This document shows, one piece after another, positions 35,034-43,954 of a DNA stretch of 64,000 nucleotides. How positions within the stretch are numbered: the stretch's first letter is position 1; each line of letters starts with the position of its first letter. The position numbers and the translations under genes are program-made. Source of the stretch: Peribacillus sp. FSL H8-0477 (GTDB taxonomy: Bacteria; Bacillota; Bacilli; Bacillales; DSM-1321). The notes under the pieces were generated by a model. It saw nothing but the letters and a program-made list of their open reading frames with translations. It searched no databases and was not told where the DNA came from. The stretch lies in assembly GCF_038002765.1 (NCBI RefSeq), contig NZ_JBBODE010000002.1, forward strand, positions 1,426,001 through 1,490,000, written 5' to 3'.

Positions 35034-35933
35034 GTGGTAAGTAAAGAGCAAGCCTTACAGTTATTTGTAGAATATCTGCAAATTGAAAAGAACTCTTCAC
35101 ACTATACAATCGAAAACTATCAACGGGATATTGAGGAATTCTTTATGTTCATGAATGAGCAAGGAATCTCATTTACTTCTGTTGAATATTTTGATGTCCG
35201 ATTATTCTTGACGGGTCTATACAATAGAAACCTATCTAAGCGATCAGTAGCAAGAAAGACATCCTGCCTGCGCAGCTTTTATAAATTCCTGATGCGTGAA
35301 GAACTTGTGACTGGAAATCCTTTTGGTCTCGTTTCTTTGCCGAAAAAAGATCAGATGCTTCCTCGTTTCATGTATGAAGAGGAAATAAATTTGCTTTTTT
35401 CGGCCATCAGCCTGGATGATACCGCTGGTTCGAGAGATCTGGCACTTTTAGAATTGCTCTATGCAACCGGTATCCGCGTAAGTGAATGCTGTAATATTCA
35501 ATTACAGGATCTCGATTTTTCATTGGGTACCGTTTTGGTCCATGGTAAAGGTAAGAAAGACCGCTATGTTCCGATGGGGGACTTCTGCGTAGATGCGCTT
35601 ACGTCTTACATAAAAAATGCTCGAGCTGAACTAGTAGCCTCTAAAGGCAAGGAACATCGCTATGTATTTTTAAATCTTCGAGGCGAACCGCTTACACCTA
35701 GGGGAGTCCGTTATATTTTAAATGAATTAGTTAAAAGGGCTGCGGTCGAAGGCGATTTGCATCCACATATGTTAAGACATTCATTTGCAACACATTTACT
35801 GAATAATGGAGCTGATCTTAGAGCCGTTCAAGAGCTTTTGGGACATTCTAATATATCAAGTACGCAAATTTACACTCATGTTACCAAAGAACAACTGCGG
35901 AAGGTATATAATGCATCGCATCCAAGAGCTTAG
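35034..35933 (+). CDS. xerC: Tyrosine recombinase XerC (CodV)
   Basis: XerC with XerD resolves chromosome dimers at dif. The 299-residue recombinase has an N-terminal SAM-like core-binding domain (about 1-90) and a catalytic domain with Arg148 (TGIRVSE), Lys172 (HGKGKKDR), His245 and Arg248 (HPHMLRHSFATHLL), His271 (LGHSNIS) and nucleophile Tyr280 (TQIYTHV), all intact. GTG 35034 is chosen because GGGGTG lies 6 nt upstream; an in-frame TTG at 35019 would start almost at the predicted mRNA end. First gene of the codVWXY-type operon. Confidence 0.95.
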   Translation: MVSKEQALQLFVEYLQIEKNSSHYTIENYQRDIEEFFMFMNEQGISFTSVEYFDVRLFLTGLYNRNLSKRSVARKTSCLRSFYKFLMREELVTGNPFGLVSLPKKDQMLPRFMYEEEINLLFSAISLDDTAGSRDLALLELLYATGIRVSECCNIQLQDLDFSLGTVLVHGKGKKDRYVPMGDFCVDALTSYIKNARAELVASKGKEHRYVFLNLRGEPLTPRGVRYILNELVKRAAVEGDLHPHMLRHSFATHLLNNGADLRAVQELLGHSNISSTQIYTHVTKEQLRKVYNASHPRA

Positions 35934-35956
35934 GACTATGAGGAAGGAGAATCATT

Positions 35957-36499
35957 ATGGGTGAATTTCATGCAACCACAATATTCGCTGTCCACCACAA
36001 AGGCGAATGTGCCATGTCTGGAGACGGACAGGTGACACTAGGCAATTCTGTCGTCATGAAGCATACAGCAAGAAAAGTCAGAAGAATCTTTAATGGTACC
36101 GTATTAGCAGGCTTCGCCGGATCAGTGGCAGATGCATTTACTTTGTTTGAAATGTTTGAAGCAAAGCTTGAAGAGTACAATGGTAATTTGCAGCGTGCTG
36201 CAGTAGAACTTGCCAAACAATGGAGAAGTGACAATATTCTGCGTAAACTTGAGGCGATGTTAATTGTCATGGATAAAACAGATATCCTGCTTGTTTCAGG
36301 TACAGGTGAAGTTATTGAGCCGGATGATGGAATTTTGGCGATCGGTTCTGGAGGGAATTATGCACTTTCAGCTGGAAGAGCGTTAAAACGATTCTCAGGA
36401 GACAGTTTAACTGCTAGAGAAATTGCAGAGAATTCTTTGCAAATAGCAGCGGAAATTTGTGTGTTTACGAATACTAATATTATTGTGGAAGAGCTGTAA
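35957..36499 (+). CDS. hslV: ATP-dependent protease subunit HslV (ClpQ)
   Basis: HslV is the proteasome-like peptidase of the HslUV complex. The 180-residue protein keeps the core ([23 protein letters not shown] in part, [33 protein letters not shown]). Its N-terminus is [12 protein letters not shown]: the catalytic threonine corresponding to Thr1 of E. coli is Thr7, preceded by a short extension. In B. subtilis the extension begins with Ser2, which serves as nucleophile; here position 2 is Gly. AGGAAGGAG precedes the start; hslU follows after 18 nt. Confidence 0.94.
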   Translation: MGEFHATTIFAVHHKGECAMSGDGQVTLGNSVVMKHTARKVRRIFNGTVLAGFAGSVADAFTLFEMFEAKLEEYNGNLQRAAVELAKQWRSDNILRKLEAMLIVMDKTDILLVSGTGEVIEPDDGILAIGSGGNYALSAGRALKRFSGDSLTAREIAENSLQIAAEICVFTNTNIIVEEL

Positions 36500-36517
36500 T
36501 CGAAGGGAGCTGCGTAT

Positions 36518-37921
36518 ATGGATAGTAAAGCTAATTTAACACCTAGACAGATTGTTGAAAAGCTTGATCAATATATAGTTGGGCAACGTGATGCTAAGAG
36601 GGCAGTAGCTATTGCACTCCGTAACAGATACCGCCGTAGTCTTTTACAGGACCAGCTGCGCGATGAAGTCGTTCCGAAAAATATTTTAATGATAGGTCCG
36701 ACAGGCGTGGGAAAGACAGAAATAGCACGCAGGCTTGCTAAATTAGTTGCTGCGCCGTTTATTAAGGTAGAAGCAACGAAATTTACTGAAGTAGGATATG
36801 TGGGCAGAGATGTAGAATCAATGGTTCGAGATCTTGTAGAAACAGCTGTCCGCCTCGTCAAAGAAGAGAAGAAAATTAGTGTGCAGGAACTTGCTGAAGA
36901 AAATGCAAACCGCCGCTTGGTTGAACTGTTAGTACCTTCTGGTAAAAAACAAAATAACTTTAAAAATCCATTAGAAATGTTTTTTGGAGGAACGAATCAA
37001 GAAGCAGAGCAGGAATCTGCTAAATCTGAGGATGTAAGCCTACAAGAAAAACGATGGATTGTTAGAGAAAAGCTTGCCAAAGGCGAACTTGAAAATGAGT
37101 TGATTACCGTAGAGGTAGAAGAACAGCAAGCATCGATGTTTGATATGCTGCAAGGCTCTGGAATGGAACAAATGGGCATGAATATGCAGGATGCTCTAGG
37201 TAATCTTATGCCTAAAAAGAAAAAGAAACGCAAGCTTAAAGTTAGTGAAGCAAGAATTGTCCTTACTAATGAAGAAGCGGGCAAATTGATTGATATGGAT
37301 GAAGTGACTCAAGAGGCCGTATTCCGTGCAGAACAATCTGGAATTATTTTTATTGATGAAATCGATAAAATTGCTAGTAAAAAAGGCGGATCTTCTGCAG
37401 ATGTTTCTCGAGAAGGTGTGCAAAGAGATATCCTGCCTATCGTAGAAGGATCAACAGTTGTAACGAAATATGGTTCTGTGAAAACAGATCATGTTCTCTT
37501 CATGGCTGCAGGTGCCTTCCATATGGCTAAGCCGTCTGATTTGATTCCAGAATTACAAGGAAGATTCCCGATTAGGGTAGAACTTCAAAAATTATCAGTG
37601 GAAGACTTTGTACGCATTCTACATGAACCGGATAACGCACTTCTCAAACAATATGTGGCCTTATTGGCTGTTGAAGGTATAGAAATTGAATTTTCTGACG
37701 AAGCTATTCGTAAGATTGCAGAAGTGGCATTCGAGGTCAATCAGAATACCGATAATATCGGTGCCCGTCGCCTGCATACAATCATGGAAAAGCTGCTGGA
37801 AGACTTATCTTTCGAAGCCCCAGAAATTACAATGGACAAAATTACGATTACCCCTCAGTATGTAGAAGACAAATTAGGTTCGATATCAAGAAACAAAGAT
37901 CTCAGCCAGTTTATTCTTTAA
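36518..37921 (+). CDS. hslU: ATP-dependent protease ATPase subunit HslU (ClpY)
   Basis: HslU is the AAA+ unfoldase that feeds substrates to HslV. The 467-residue protein begins with the conserved [31 protein letters not shown] region, has Walker [10 protein letters not shown] (60-68), an inserted I domain (about 110-240) rich in Glu, Met and Lys ([14 protein letters not shown]), Walker [10 protein letters not shown] near 277-285, and the C-terminal segment ending SQFIL, which in the family inserts into HslV. AAGGGAG precedes ATG 36518. Confidence 0.96.
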   Translation: MDSKANLTPRQIVEKLDQYIVGQRDAKRAVAIALRNRYRRSLLQDQLRDEVVPKNILMIGPTGVGKTEIARRLAKLVAAPFIKVEATKFTEVGYVGRDVESMVRDLVETAVRLVKEEKKISVQELAEENANRRLVELLVPSGKKQNNFKNPLEMFFGGTNQEAEQESAKSEDVSLQEKRWIVREKLAKGELENELITVEVEEQQASMFDMLQGSGMEQMGMNMQDALGNLMPKKKKKRKLKVSEARIVLTNEEAGKLIDMDEVTQEAVFRAEQSGIIFIDEIDKIASKKGGSSADVSREGVQRDILPIVEGSTVVTKYGSVKTDHVLFMAAGAFHMAKPSDLIPELQGRFPIRVELQKLSVEDFVRILHEPDNALLKQYVALLAVEGIEIEFSDEAIRKIAEVAFEVNQNTDNIGARRLHTIMEKLLEDLSFEAPEITMDKITITPQYVEDKLGSISRNKDLSQFIL

Positions 37922-38038
37922 AGAAATTACGATTGAAAAGGGTTAGGAAGGGTAGAGAAATACTAGTACCCTTTCTGCTCTGTAGAAAAAAGTAACGGCA
38001 TACTTAGGATACACAGATTTTATAGGAGGAAATTTTTA
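37922..38038 (+). promoter_or_regulatory. hslU-codY spacer with a weak hairpin
   Basis: AAGGGTA (37948-37954) pairs with TACCCTT (37967-37973) with a 12-nt loop and TTCTGCTCT after it. This may be a partial terminator or processing hairpin that sets codY levels; the codY ribosome binding site TAGGAGG lies at the right end. No clear promoter is seen. Confidence 0.35.
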
Positions 38039-38818
38039 ATGAATTTATTATCAAAAACAAGAAAAATTAATGCAATGCTTCAAAATACAGCTGGAAAACC
38101 GGTTAACTTTAAAGAAATGGCTGAGAGCTTAAGTGAAGTGATTGAATCAAACGTATTTGTGGTCAGCAGACGAGGAAAGCTTCTTGGGTTTGCGATCAAC
38201 CAGAAAATCGAAAATGAGCGTATGGTGCAAATGCTTGAAGACCGTCAATTCCCTGAGGAATATACAAAGAGCTTGTTTAACATTCCTGAAACTTCATCAA
38301 ACCTTGATATTGAAAGCGCGTATACAGCATTTCCTGTTGAGAACAAGCAAATTTTTGCTGCAGGCTTAACAACTATTGTTCCAATCGTTGGCGGAGGAGA
38401 TCGTTTAGGTACATTGATTCTTGCTCGTCTTGAAGAAAAATTCCATGATGATGATCTAATCCTTGCAGAATACGGTGCAACTGTTGTAGGTATGGAAATC
38501 CTTCACGAAAAAGCTGAAGCGATTGAAGAAGAAGCAAGAAGTAAAGCGGTTGTTCAAATGGCTATTAGTTCGCTGTCATATAGTGAATTAGAAGCAATTG
38601 AACATATCTTTGAAGAATTGAACGGCAGAGAAGGTCTACTAGTTGCTTCTAAGATTGCCGATCGCGTTGGAATTACTCGTTCAGTAATTGTTAATGCTTT
38701 GCGTAAATTAGAAAGCGCAGGTGTCATTGAGTCTCGTTCGCTGGGAATGAAGGGAACATATATCAAAGTATTAAATGATAAATTCCTTCATGAATTAGAA
38801 AAATTAAAAAATAGCTAA
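38039..38818 (+). CDS. codY: Global nutritional regulator CodY
   Basis: CodY senses branched-chain amino acids and GTP and represses genes for nutrient scavenging, competence and motility. The 259-residue protein has the N-terminal GAF-like isoleucine-binding domain (about 1-155, [19 protein letters not shown]) and a C-terminal winged helix-turn-helix ([20 protein letters not shown], then [19 protein letters not shown]). It ends the xerC-hslVU-codY operon and lies directly before the fla/che operon, one of its known targets in B. subtilis. Confidence 0.97.
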   Translation: MNLLSKTRKINAMLQNTAGKPVNFKEMAESLSEVIESNVFVVSRRGKLLGFAINQKIENERMVQMLEDRQFPEEYTKSLFNIPETSSNLDIESAYTAFPVENKQIFAAGLTTIVPIVGGGDRLGTLILARLEEKFHDDDLILAEYGATVVGMEILHEKAEAIEEEARSKAVVQMAISSLSYSELEAIEHIFEELNGREGLLVASKIADRVGITRSVIVNALRKLESAGVIESRSLGMKGTYIKVLNDKFLHELEKLKNS

Positions 38819-38825
38819 TTAATAT

Positions 38826-38856
38826 AAGAGCAGCCTGCGGGCTTGCTCTTTTTTTT
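38826..38856 (+). terminator. Intrinsic terminator of codY
   Basis: An 8-10 bp stem with one bulge (AAGAGCAGCC with GGCTTGCTCTT, loop TGCG) is followed by eight T residues. Confidence 0.85.
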
Positions 38857-39302
38857 AGGTAGATATCATAAAATAAATAAAAATCGGATGTCCTTAACTG
38901 TTTAATAGTCAGACTATATTAAATATTTAGTTATGTTTGTTATTTAAATATATTTAGTAGGGCATAGTGTTCAAAAAGCAAGTATAGAGCTTTGTTATAT
39001 AGAAATAGAATAGGGATAATATCACTTGAAGGCATTTAGTTAATGTTTGAATATGGGTCTTTTGGCATATGTATATTGTAAATATTATTGCATTTTCAAT
39101 GGGTCACTATTTATTTATGTCGAATGTTTAATTAGTTTTAATAAAAACAGGACTATCTACTTACGAAGTTTTACCGTTCCTTCATAGACAGAATCACTAT
39201 ATTTCTTTACAATAGTTACTATAATATGATTAATTTCCATTAGAAAGTTATATTTCCATTTGAAGGATTATTTAACTTTCTGAAGAAGCGAGGTTTGAGA
39301 AC
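38857..39302. other. AT-rich region upstream of the fla/che operon
   Basis: About 450 nt, very AT-rich, with no convincing gene. In B. subtilis the fla/che promoters lie here. A TATAAT at 39220-39225 is present but no proper -35 box fits; no sigma-D consensus (TAAA, N15, GCCGATAT) was found. A CodY-box-like sequence lies at 39274-39288. A 44-codon frame at 39053-39187 has no ribosome binding site. Confidence 0.5.
39274..39288 (+). promoter_or_regulatory. CodY-box-like sequence before flgB
   Basis: AACTTTCTGAAGAAG matches the CodY box AATTTTCWGAAAATT at 11 of 15 positions, including the central TTTCTGAA. It lies about 15-29 nt before flgB, over its ribosome binding region. Four mismatches make it a weak candidate alone; CodY control of fla/che in B. 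subtilis makes it plausible. Confidence 0.35.
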
Positions 39303-39698
39303 TTGAACTTATTTTCCAATACTATTCAATCTTTAGATAATGCACTTAGCTATGCAAGCTTAAAGCAAAAGACTATCTCTAATAATATTGCAAATGCGGA
39401 CACGCCGAATTATAAGGCTAAAGAGGTTGTTAATACAAAATCGTTTGATACATTTTTGAATTCCTCGATAAGTGCATATCGAACAAACCAGCGTCATTAT
39501 GATTTTTCTATGCAATCAAGCGGTCAGGCTGAAATGGTTACTCAAAAAAATGTCCAATATAATAATAATGGAAATAGCGTGGATGTTGACAAGGAAATGA
39601 GTAGTCTTGCGGCAAATCAGATTTATTACAATGCGGTATCTGATAGAATTGGTTCGAAATTCCAATCCCTTCAAAATGTTATACGAGGTGGCAAGTAA
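39303..39698 (+). CDS. flgB: Flagellar proximal rod protein FlgB
   Basis: FlgB is a proximal rod subunit exported through the flagellar type III system and assembled outside the membrane. The 131-residue protein begins MNLFSNTIQSLDNALSYAS and has the rod-protein consensus ISNNIANADTPNYKAKEV (about 27-44), then VDVDKEMSSLAANQIYYNAV near the C-terminus. The start is TTG 39303 after GAGGTTTGAG. It opens the fla/che operon; its stop overlaps the flgC ATG (TAATG). Confidence 0.95.
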   Translation: MNLFSNTIQSLDNALSYASLKQKTISNNIANADTPNYKAKEVVNTKSFDTFLNSSISAYRTNQRHYDFSMQSSGQAEMVTQKNVQYNNNGNSVDVDKEMSSLAANQIYYNAVSDRIGSKFQSLQNVIRGGK

Positions 39699-40150
39699 TG
39701 GGGATATTCCAAAGTATTAATACATCAGCTTCGGCTTTAACTGCTCAACGGCTTAGAATGGATACTATCTCTTCAAACATGGCCAATGCTGAAACGACAA
39801 GAGGCAGTTATGTAGATGGTAAATGGGAACCTTATAAACGTAAATCGGTCGTTTTTCAAGAAAAAAATGATCAATTTTCAAGCTTTTTAAATCTAGCAAT
39901 GAATAAAAGCAGTAATGTTGGAGAAGGGTTACAAGTGACGAGGATTATTGAAGACGACACACCTTCTCAACTTGTTTATGAACCCAATCATCCTGATGCA
40001 AATGATGATGGATATGTAGAAAAGCCAAACGTGGATCCTTTAAGAGAAACAGTGGATTTAATGAGTGCTACCCGCTCTTATGAGGCAAATGTTACTGTAC
40101 TAAATGCGTCAAAGGGAATGTTATTAAAAGCACTTGAAATCGGGAAATAA
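39698..40150 (+). CDS. flgC: Flagellar proximal rod protein FlgC
   Basis: FlgC is a rod subunit that pairs with FlgB. The 150-residue protein has the N-terminal rod signature MDTISSNMANAETTRG, with ALTAQRLRMD before it, and the C-terminal helix VDLMSATRSYEANVTVLNASKGMLLKALEIGK that packs in the rod. It starts at the one-base overlap with flgB, so the two are translationally coupled. Confidence 0.96.
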   Translation: MGIFQSINTSASALTAQRLRMDTISSNMANAETTRGSYVDGKWEPYKRKSVVFQEKNDQFSSFLNLAMNKSSNVGEGLQVTRIIEDDTPSQLVYEPNHPDANDDGYVEKPNVDPLRETVDLMSATRSYEANVTVLNASKGMLLKALEIGK

Positions 40151-40167
40151 TATGAGGAGGTTATGTA

Positions 40168-40467
40168 ATGGATGTTGCCTTGAATAATGTTTCAAATATA
40201 AAAGCAAGCAGTATACAGACTGCACCTACTACACCATACGAGGCACAAAAGAGTTTTGCGTCGGTACTAAAAGAATCAATAGAAAAAGTTAATGAATCAC
40301 AGGTTGCGTCAGACAATCTAACTACTAAACTGGCAAATGGAGAAGATGTTGAATTACATGATGTTATGGTTGCCTCTCAAAAGGCCAGTATCACTTTGTC
40401 TGCGACACTTGAAGTTCGTAATAAGGTTGTAGAAGCTTATCAGGAAGTTATGAGAATGAACATCTAA
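40168..40467 (+). CDS. fliE: Flagellar hook-basal body protein FliE
   Basis: FliE joins the MS ring to the rod and is an early export substrate. The 99-residue protein has the family pattern SFASVLKESIEKVNESQVASD and the C-terminal LHDVMVASQKASITLSATLEVRNKVVEAYQEVMRMNI. ATG 40168 follows GAGGAGG. A short GC-rich hairpin (40504-40527) lies in the 94-nt gap to fliF but has no T run. Confidence 0.95.
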   Translation: MDVALNNVSNIKASSIQTAPTTPYEAQKSFASVLKESIEKVNESQVASDNLTTKLANGEDVELHDVMVASQKASITLSATLEVRNKVVEAYQEVMRMNI

Positions 40468-40561
40468 CATTCATTTTTAACTCCGCAAATATTGAAAATG
40501 GCCAGGCGGACATATATAGGTTCGCCTTTCATAAATCACACAGATTAACCGGGGGATTAAA

Positions 40562-42163
40562 ATGAATGATGTGTTGACCAATATGAAAAATAAGATAACT
40601 GCTTTTTGGGCAGGTAAAAGTAAAAAACAAAAACTTTGGATGGCAGCAACTATCTTCGTAATCCTAATAGGTATTGGATTAGCATTTACGCTGAGTACAC
40701 GGACAAACTTAGTTCCGTTGTATAGTGAACTCTCACCCTCAGAGACTGGTGCGATTAAAGAAAATCTGGATGGAAGAAGCATTAAATCAGAAGTAGCTGA
40801 TAATGGAACGACGATTATGGTGCCGGAAGAAAGTGTTGATACATTAAAAGTAGAATTAGCTGCTGAAGGAATACCAGATTCAGGTAATATAGATTATTCC
40901 TTTTTTGGGCAAAACGCGGGATTAGGTATGACCGAAAATGAATTTAATGTATTAAAACTAGATGCAACACAAACTGAATTAGCTAACTTAATTAAGAAAA
41001 TTGATGGTGTTCAGGACGCAAGCGTTATGATAACAATTCCTGATAATGGAGTCTTCGTCAGTGAAACAACTGAAAAAGCGTCTGCATCGATTGTACTAAA
41101 AACAAAGTCGGGTTATCAATTTGAAGAAACTCAAGTAAAGTCCTTATACCATTTAGTGTCAAAAAGTGTTCCTAATCTCCCTACGGAAAATATCGTAATT
41201 ATGAACCAGAATTTTGAGTATTTTGATCTAAATAATGAAGAAAATGTTCAATCGGGTTCTACTTTTACTACCCAACATGGTATTAAAAAGGAAATTGAAC
41301 GTGATATACAGAGACAAGTTCAAAGCATGCTGGGTACAATTATGGGACGGGATAAGGTTGTTGTATCAGTAACTGCTGATGTTGACTTTACTCAGGAAAA
41401 TCGAGAAGAAAATCTTGTAACACCTGTTGATGAGGAAAATATGGAAGGACTCACTATTTCTGCGCAGCGTCTGACTGAGACATATACAGGTGAAGGAGCA
41501 TCAGCGCAGGGAGGCGTCCCACAATCAGAAGATTCTACGGATTCCTTAGGAACTAGTTATGTTGCAGGCTCTGACGGTAATGGCGATTATGAAAAAGTAG
41601 AAGAGACCATAAACAGTGAAGTAAACAGAATTAAAAAGGAAATCATTGAAAGTCCTTACAAAGTGAAGGATTTAGGGATTCAAGTAATGGTGGAACCTCC
41701 GAATGCAGAAGACCTTAATTCCCTTTCAGAACAAAGTAAAGATGATATTGTCAAAGTTCTCGGAACAATAATTAGAACGACAATTGACAAGGATTCTGCA
41801 GAAGAAATGTTAAATGATGAACAGATAAATAATAAGATTGCTCTCTCAGTTCAACCGTTTAACGGTAAGGTAGAATTTGAAAGTGAACAGAAAAAGGTCG
41901 TTCCAATATGGATTTATATTGTCGGTGGTATATTACTGCTTGTGATTATTGTTCTATTAATCTTGTTCCTTCGTTCGAGAAGAAAAGTGGAATATGAAGA
42001 AGAAGAAGAAGAAGAATATATGGAGAGTCCTATACAAGTTCCTAATCTCGATAATGATACAGAAACGGAATCAACCTTAAAAAGAAAACAGCTGGAAAAA
42101 TTAGCAAAAGAGAAACCAGATGAATTTGCAAAACTATTGCGAAGCTGGATAGCTGAAGACTAG
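40562..42163 (+). CDS. fliF: Flagellar M-ring protein FliF
   Basis: FliF forms the MS ring in the membrane, the base on which the switch and export gate assemble. The 533-residue protein has two membrane segments (about 22-42, MAATIFVILIGIGLAFTL; and about 445-466, IWIYIVGGILLLVIIVLLIL) enclosing the ring-building motif domains (LYSELSPSETGAIKE, GVQDASVMITIPDN, VNRIKKEIIESPYKVKDLGIQVMV). The acidic linker EYEEEEEEEYMESP precedes the C-terminal tail (EKLAKEKPDEFAKLLRSWIAED) that binds FliG. A GGGGGA site precedes the ATG. Confidence 0.96.
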   Translation: MNDVLTNMKNKITAFWAGKSKKQKLWMAATIFVILIGIGLAFTLSTRTNLVPLYSELSPSETGAIKENLDGRSIKSEVADNGTTIMVPEESVDTLKVELAAEGIPDSGNIDYSFFGQNAGLGMTENEFNVLKLDATQTELANLIKKIDGVQDASVMITIPDNGVFVSETTEKASASIVLKTKSGYQFEETQVKSLYHLVSKSVPNLPTENIVIMNQNFEYFDLNNEENVQSGSTFTTQHGIKKEIERDIQRQVQSMLGTIMGRDKVVVSVTADVDFTQENREENLVTPVDEENMEGLTISAQRLTETYTGEGASAQGGVPQSEDSTDSLGTSYVAGSDGNGDYEKVEETINSEVNRIKKEIIESPYKVKDLGIQVMVEPPNAEDLNSLSEQSKDDIVKVLGTIIRTTIDKDSAEEMLNDEQINNKIALSVQPFNGKVEFESEQKKVVPIWIYIVGGILLLVIIVLLILFLRSRRKVEYEEEEEEEYMESPIQVPNLDNDTETESTLKRKQLEKLAKEKPDEFAKLLRSWIAED

Positions 42164-42174
42164 GAGGAATGAAG

Positions 42175-43194
42175 GTGTCAGAAAGAAAGAAAAAAGGCGG
42201 GCTTAGCGGAAAGCAAAAAGCCGCCATCCTTCTTATTTCCTTAGGACCTGATGTGTCTGCTTCTGTATATAAGCATCTTTCAGAAGAAGAAATTGAAAGG
42301 CTTACCTTGGAGATATCTGGAGTAAGAAAAGTCGATTCACATGATAAAGAAAGTATACTTGAAGAATTCCATACCATTGCGTTAGCACAGGATTATATTA
42401 CACAAGGTGGTATTGGATATGCTAAGCAAGTTCTTGAAAAAGCTCTAGGAAACGATCAGGCAGCCGCTATAATTAACCGTCTGACATCATCACTACAAGT
42501 TCGGCCGTTTGATTTTGCCAGAAAAGCAGATCCAGCTCAAATCTTAAATTTTATTCAAAATGAACATCCCCAAACAATTGCCTTGGTCTTATCGTATCTT
42601 GATCCGCCGCAGGCTGGGCAGATTTTATCAGAACTCCCTCAGGAGGTTCAAGCTGACATTGCTAGAAGGATTGCTACCATGGACAGCACTTCTCCTGAAA
42701 TTATTAATGAGGTAGAGCAAATCCTTGAGAGAAAATTATCTGCAACAGTCACTCAGGATTACACTCAAACAGGTGGGATTGAAGCTGTTGTCGATGTATT
42801 AAATGGGGTCGATCGTTCGACTGAACGAACAATTCTTGATGCTCTTGAAATACAGGATCCAGAACTGGCTGAAGAAATAAAGAAACGGATGTTTGTTTTC
42901 GAAGACATTGTTACGCTTGATGGACGTGCTATTCAGCGGGTAATCCGTGATTCAGAAAATGAGGATCTTAAGCTTTCACTTAAAGTCGCAAGCGATGAAG
43001 TGAAGGAAGTCGTCTTTAGCAATATGTCAAAACGAATGGTTGATACCTTTCAGGAAGAAATGGAATATATGGGTCCCGTCCGTCTACGCGATGTCGAAGA
43101 AGCACAGTCACGGATTGTGGCAGTCATAAGAAGACTCGAAGAATCTGGGGAAATTGTCGTTGCTCGCGGCGGAGGAGATGATATTATTGTCTAG
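42175..43194 (+). CDS. fliG: Flagellar motor switch protein FliG
   Basis: FliG links the MS ring to FliM and transmits torque from the stator. The 339-residue protein has the N-terminal FliF-binding domain (LSGKQKAAILLISLGPDVSAS), the middle EHPQTIALVLSYLDPPQAG motif, and the C-terminal torque helix with charged residues (RAIQRVIRDSENEDLKLSLK). The frame includes ATG 42169, but AGGAGG ends only two bases before it, so GTG 42175, seven nt after the site, is chosen. Its last codons overlap the start of fliH. Confidence 0.95.
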   Translation: MSERKKKGGLSGKQKAAILLISLGPDVSASVYKHLSEEEIERLTLEISGVRKVDSHDKESILEEFHTIALAQDYITQGGIGYAKQVLEKALGNDQAAAIINRLTSSLQVRPFDFARKADPAQILNFIQNEHPQTIALVLSYLDPPQAGQILSELPQEVQADIARRIATMDSTSPEIINEVEQILERKLSATVTQDYTQTGGIEAVVDVLNGVDRSTERTILDALEIQDPELAEEIKKRMFVFEDIVTLDGRAIQRVIRDSENEDLKLSLKVASDEVKEVVFSNMSKRMVDTFQEEMEYMGPVRLRDVEEAQSRIVAVIRRLEESGEIVVARGGGDDIIV

Positions 43195-43954
43195 GATTAT
43201 TAAGTCACGTTTTACAAAGACAGAGGAAAATGCCAATAAAACGATTAAAATCCGAGACTATCAATATCAATCTCCAGTTATAGAAGAACACTCGAATAGC
43301 TTATTAATGAACGATTTCATATTAGAAGATGCCAGGAAAGAAGCAAAGCGAATACTAGAGGAAGCCAATCAAAAGGCTCAGATAATATACCAAAATATCG
43401 AACAAGCTAAATCCGATTGGGAACAAACCGAAAAACAACAATATATTCAAGCTGGTTATGATGAGGGATACCAAGACGGTTCGAAAACAGGCCAAAGCCA
43501 AGGGTTAGCTGAATATACAAAGTCCATAGAAATAGCAAAGGGCGTTGTAGAGGCAGCCAAAATGGATTATCAAGACAAAATAATCAAAGCCGAACAGACA
43601 ATTCTTGATCTTGGTGTCGAAGTAGCAGGTAAAATCATTGGCGTTCAATTAGATAAATCTGAAGAATCGTTTATATCGATTGTTAAAAGAGCAGTCAAAG
43701 AAGCGCGTGCCTATACCGAGGTAGAGCTTCATATTCATCCTTCTCATTACCAATCGGTTCTAGCCCAGAAAGAAGAATTACAGGCTATTTTTCCAAAGGA
43801 AATCAATATTTATATCTATCCTGATGCGGATCTCAATGAAAGAAGTTGTGTTATAGAATCCGCAAATGGCAGGATAGATGCTTCAGTGGATAGCCAGCTC
43901 GCAGAAGTTAAGCGAAGGTTGACAGACTTGCTTGAAGAGGGGAGTAAAGCATGA
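43187..43954 (+). CDS. fliH: Flagellar assembly protein FliH
   Basis: FliH is the peripheral stalk of the flagellar export ATPase and holds FliI at the gate. The 255-residue protein has a coiled-coil N-terminal half rich in Glu, Lys and Gln (DARKEAKRILEEANQKAQIIYQ), the glycine-containing helix AGYDEGYQDGSKTGQSQG, and the C-terminal ATPase delta-subunit-like domain (VAGKIIGVQL to RRLTDLLEEG). Start is TTG 43187 inside the end of fliG; GGAGGAG lies 9 nt upstream. This implies strict coupling to fliG. Confidence 0.9.
   Translation: MSRIIKSRFTKTEENANKTIKIRDYQYQSPVIEEHSNSLLMNDFILEDARKEAKRILEEANQKAQIIYQNIEQAKSDWEQTEKQQYIQAGYDEGYQDGSKTGQSQGLAEYTKSIEIAKGVVEAAKMDYQDKIIKAEQTILDLGVEVAGKIIGVQLDKSEESFISIVKRAVKEARAYTEVELHIHPSHYQSVLAQKEELQAIFPKEINIYIYPDADLNERSCVIESANGRIDASVDSQLAEVKRRLTDLLEEGSKA

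Noticed and set aside
39053..39187. 44-codon frame upstream of flgB
   Set aside because: No Shine-Dalgarno sequence, located in very AT-rich regulatory DNA, low-complexity Tyr/Ile/Leu composition.
40504..40527. Hairpin AGGCGGA/TTCGCCT between fliE and fliF
   Set aside because: Short, with no T run and inside an operon; not supported as a terminator.
41995..42020. Short GAA repeat run in fliF
   Set aside because: It simply encodes the acidic linker before the FliG-binding tail, common in FliF proteins.
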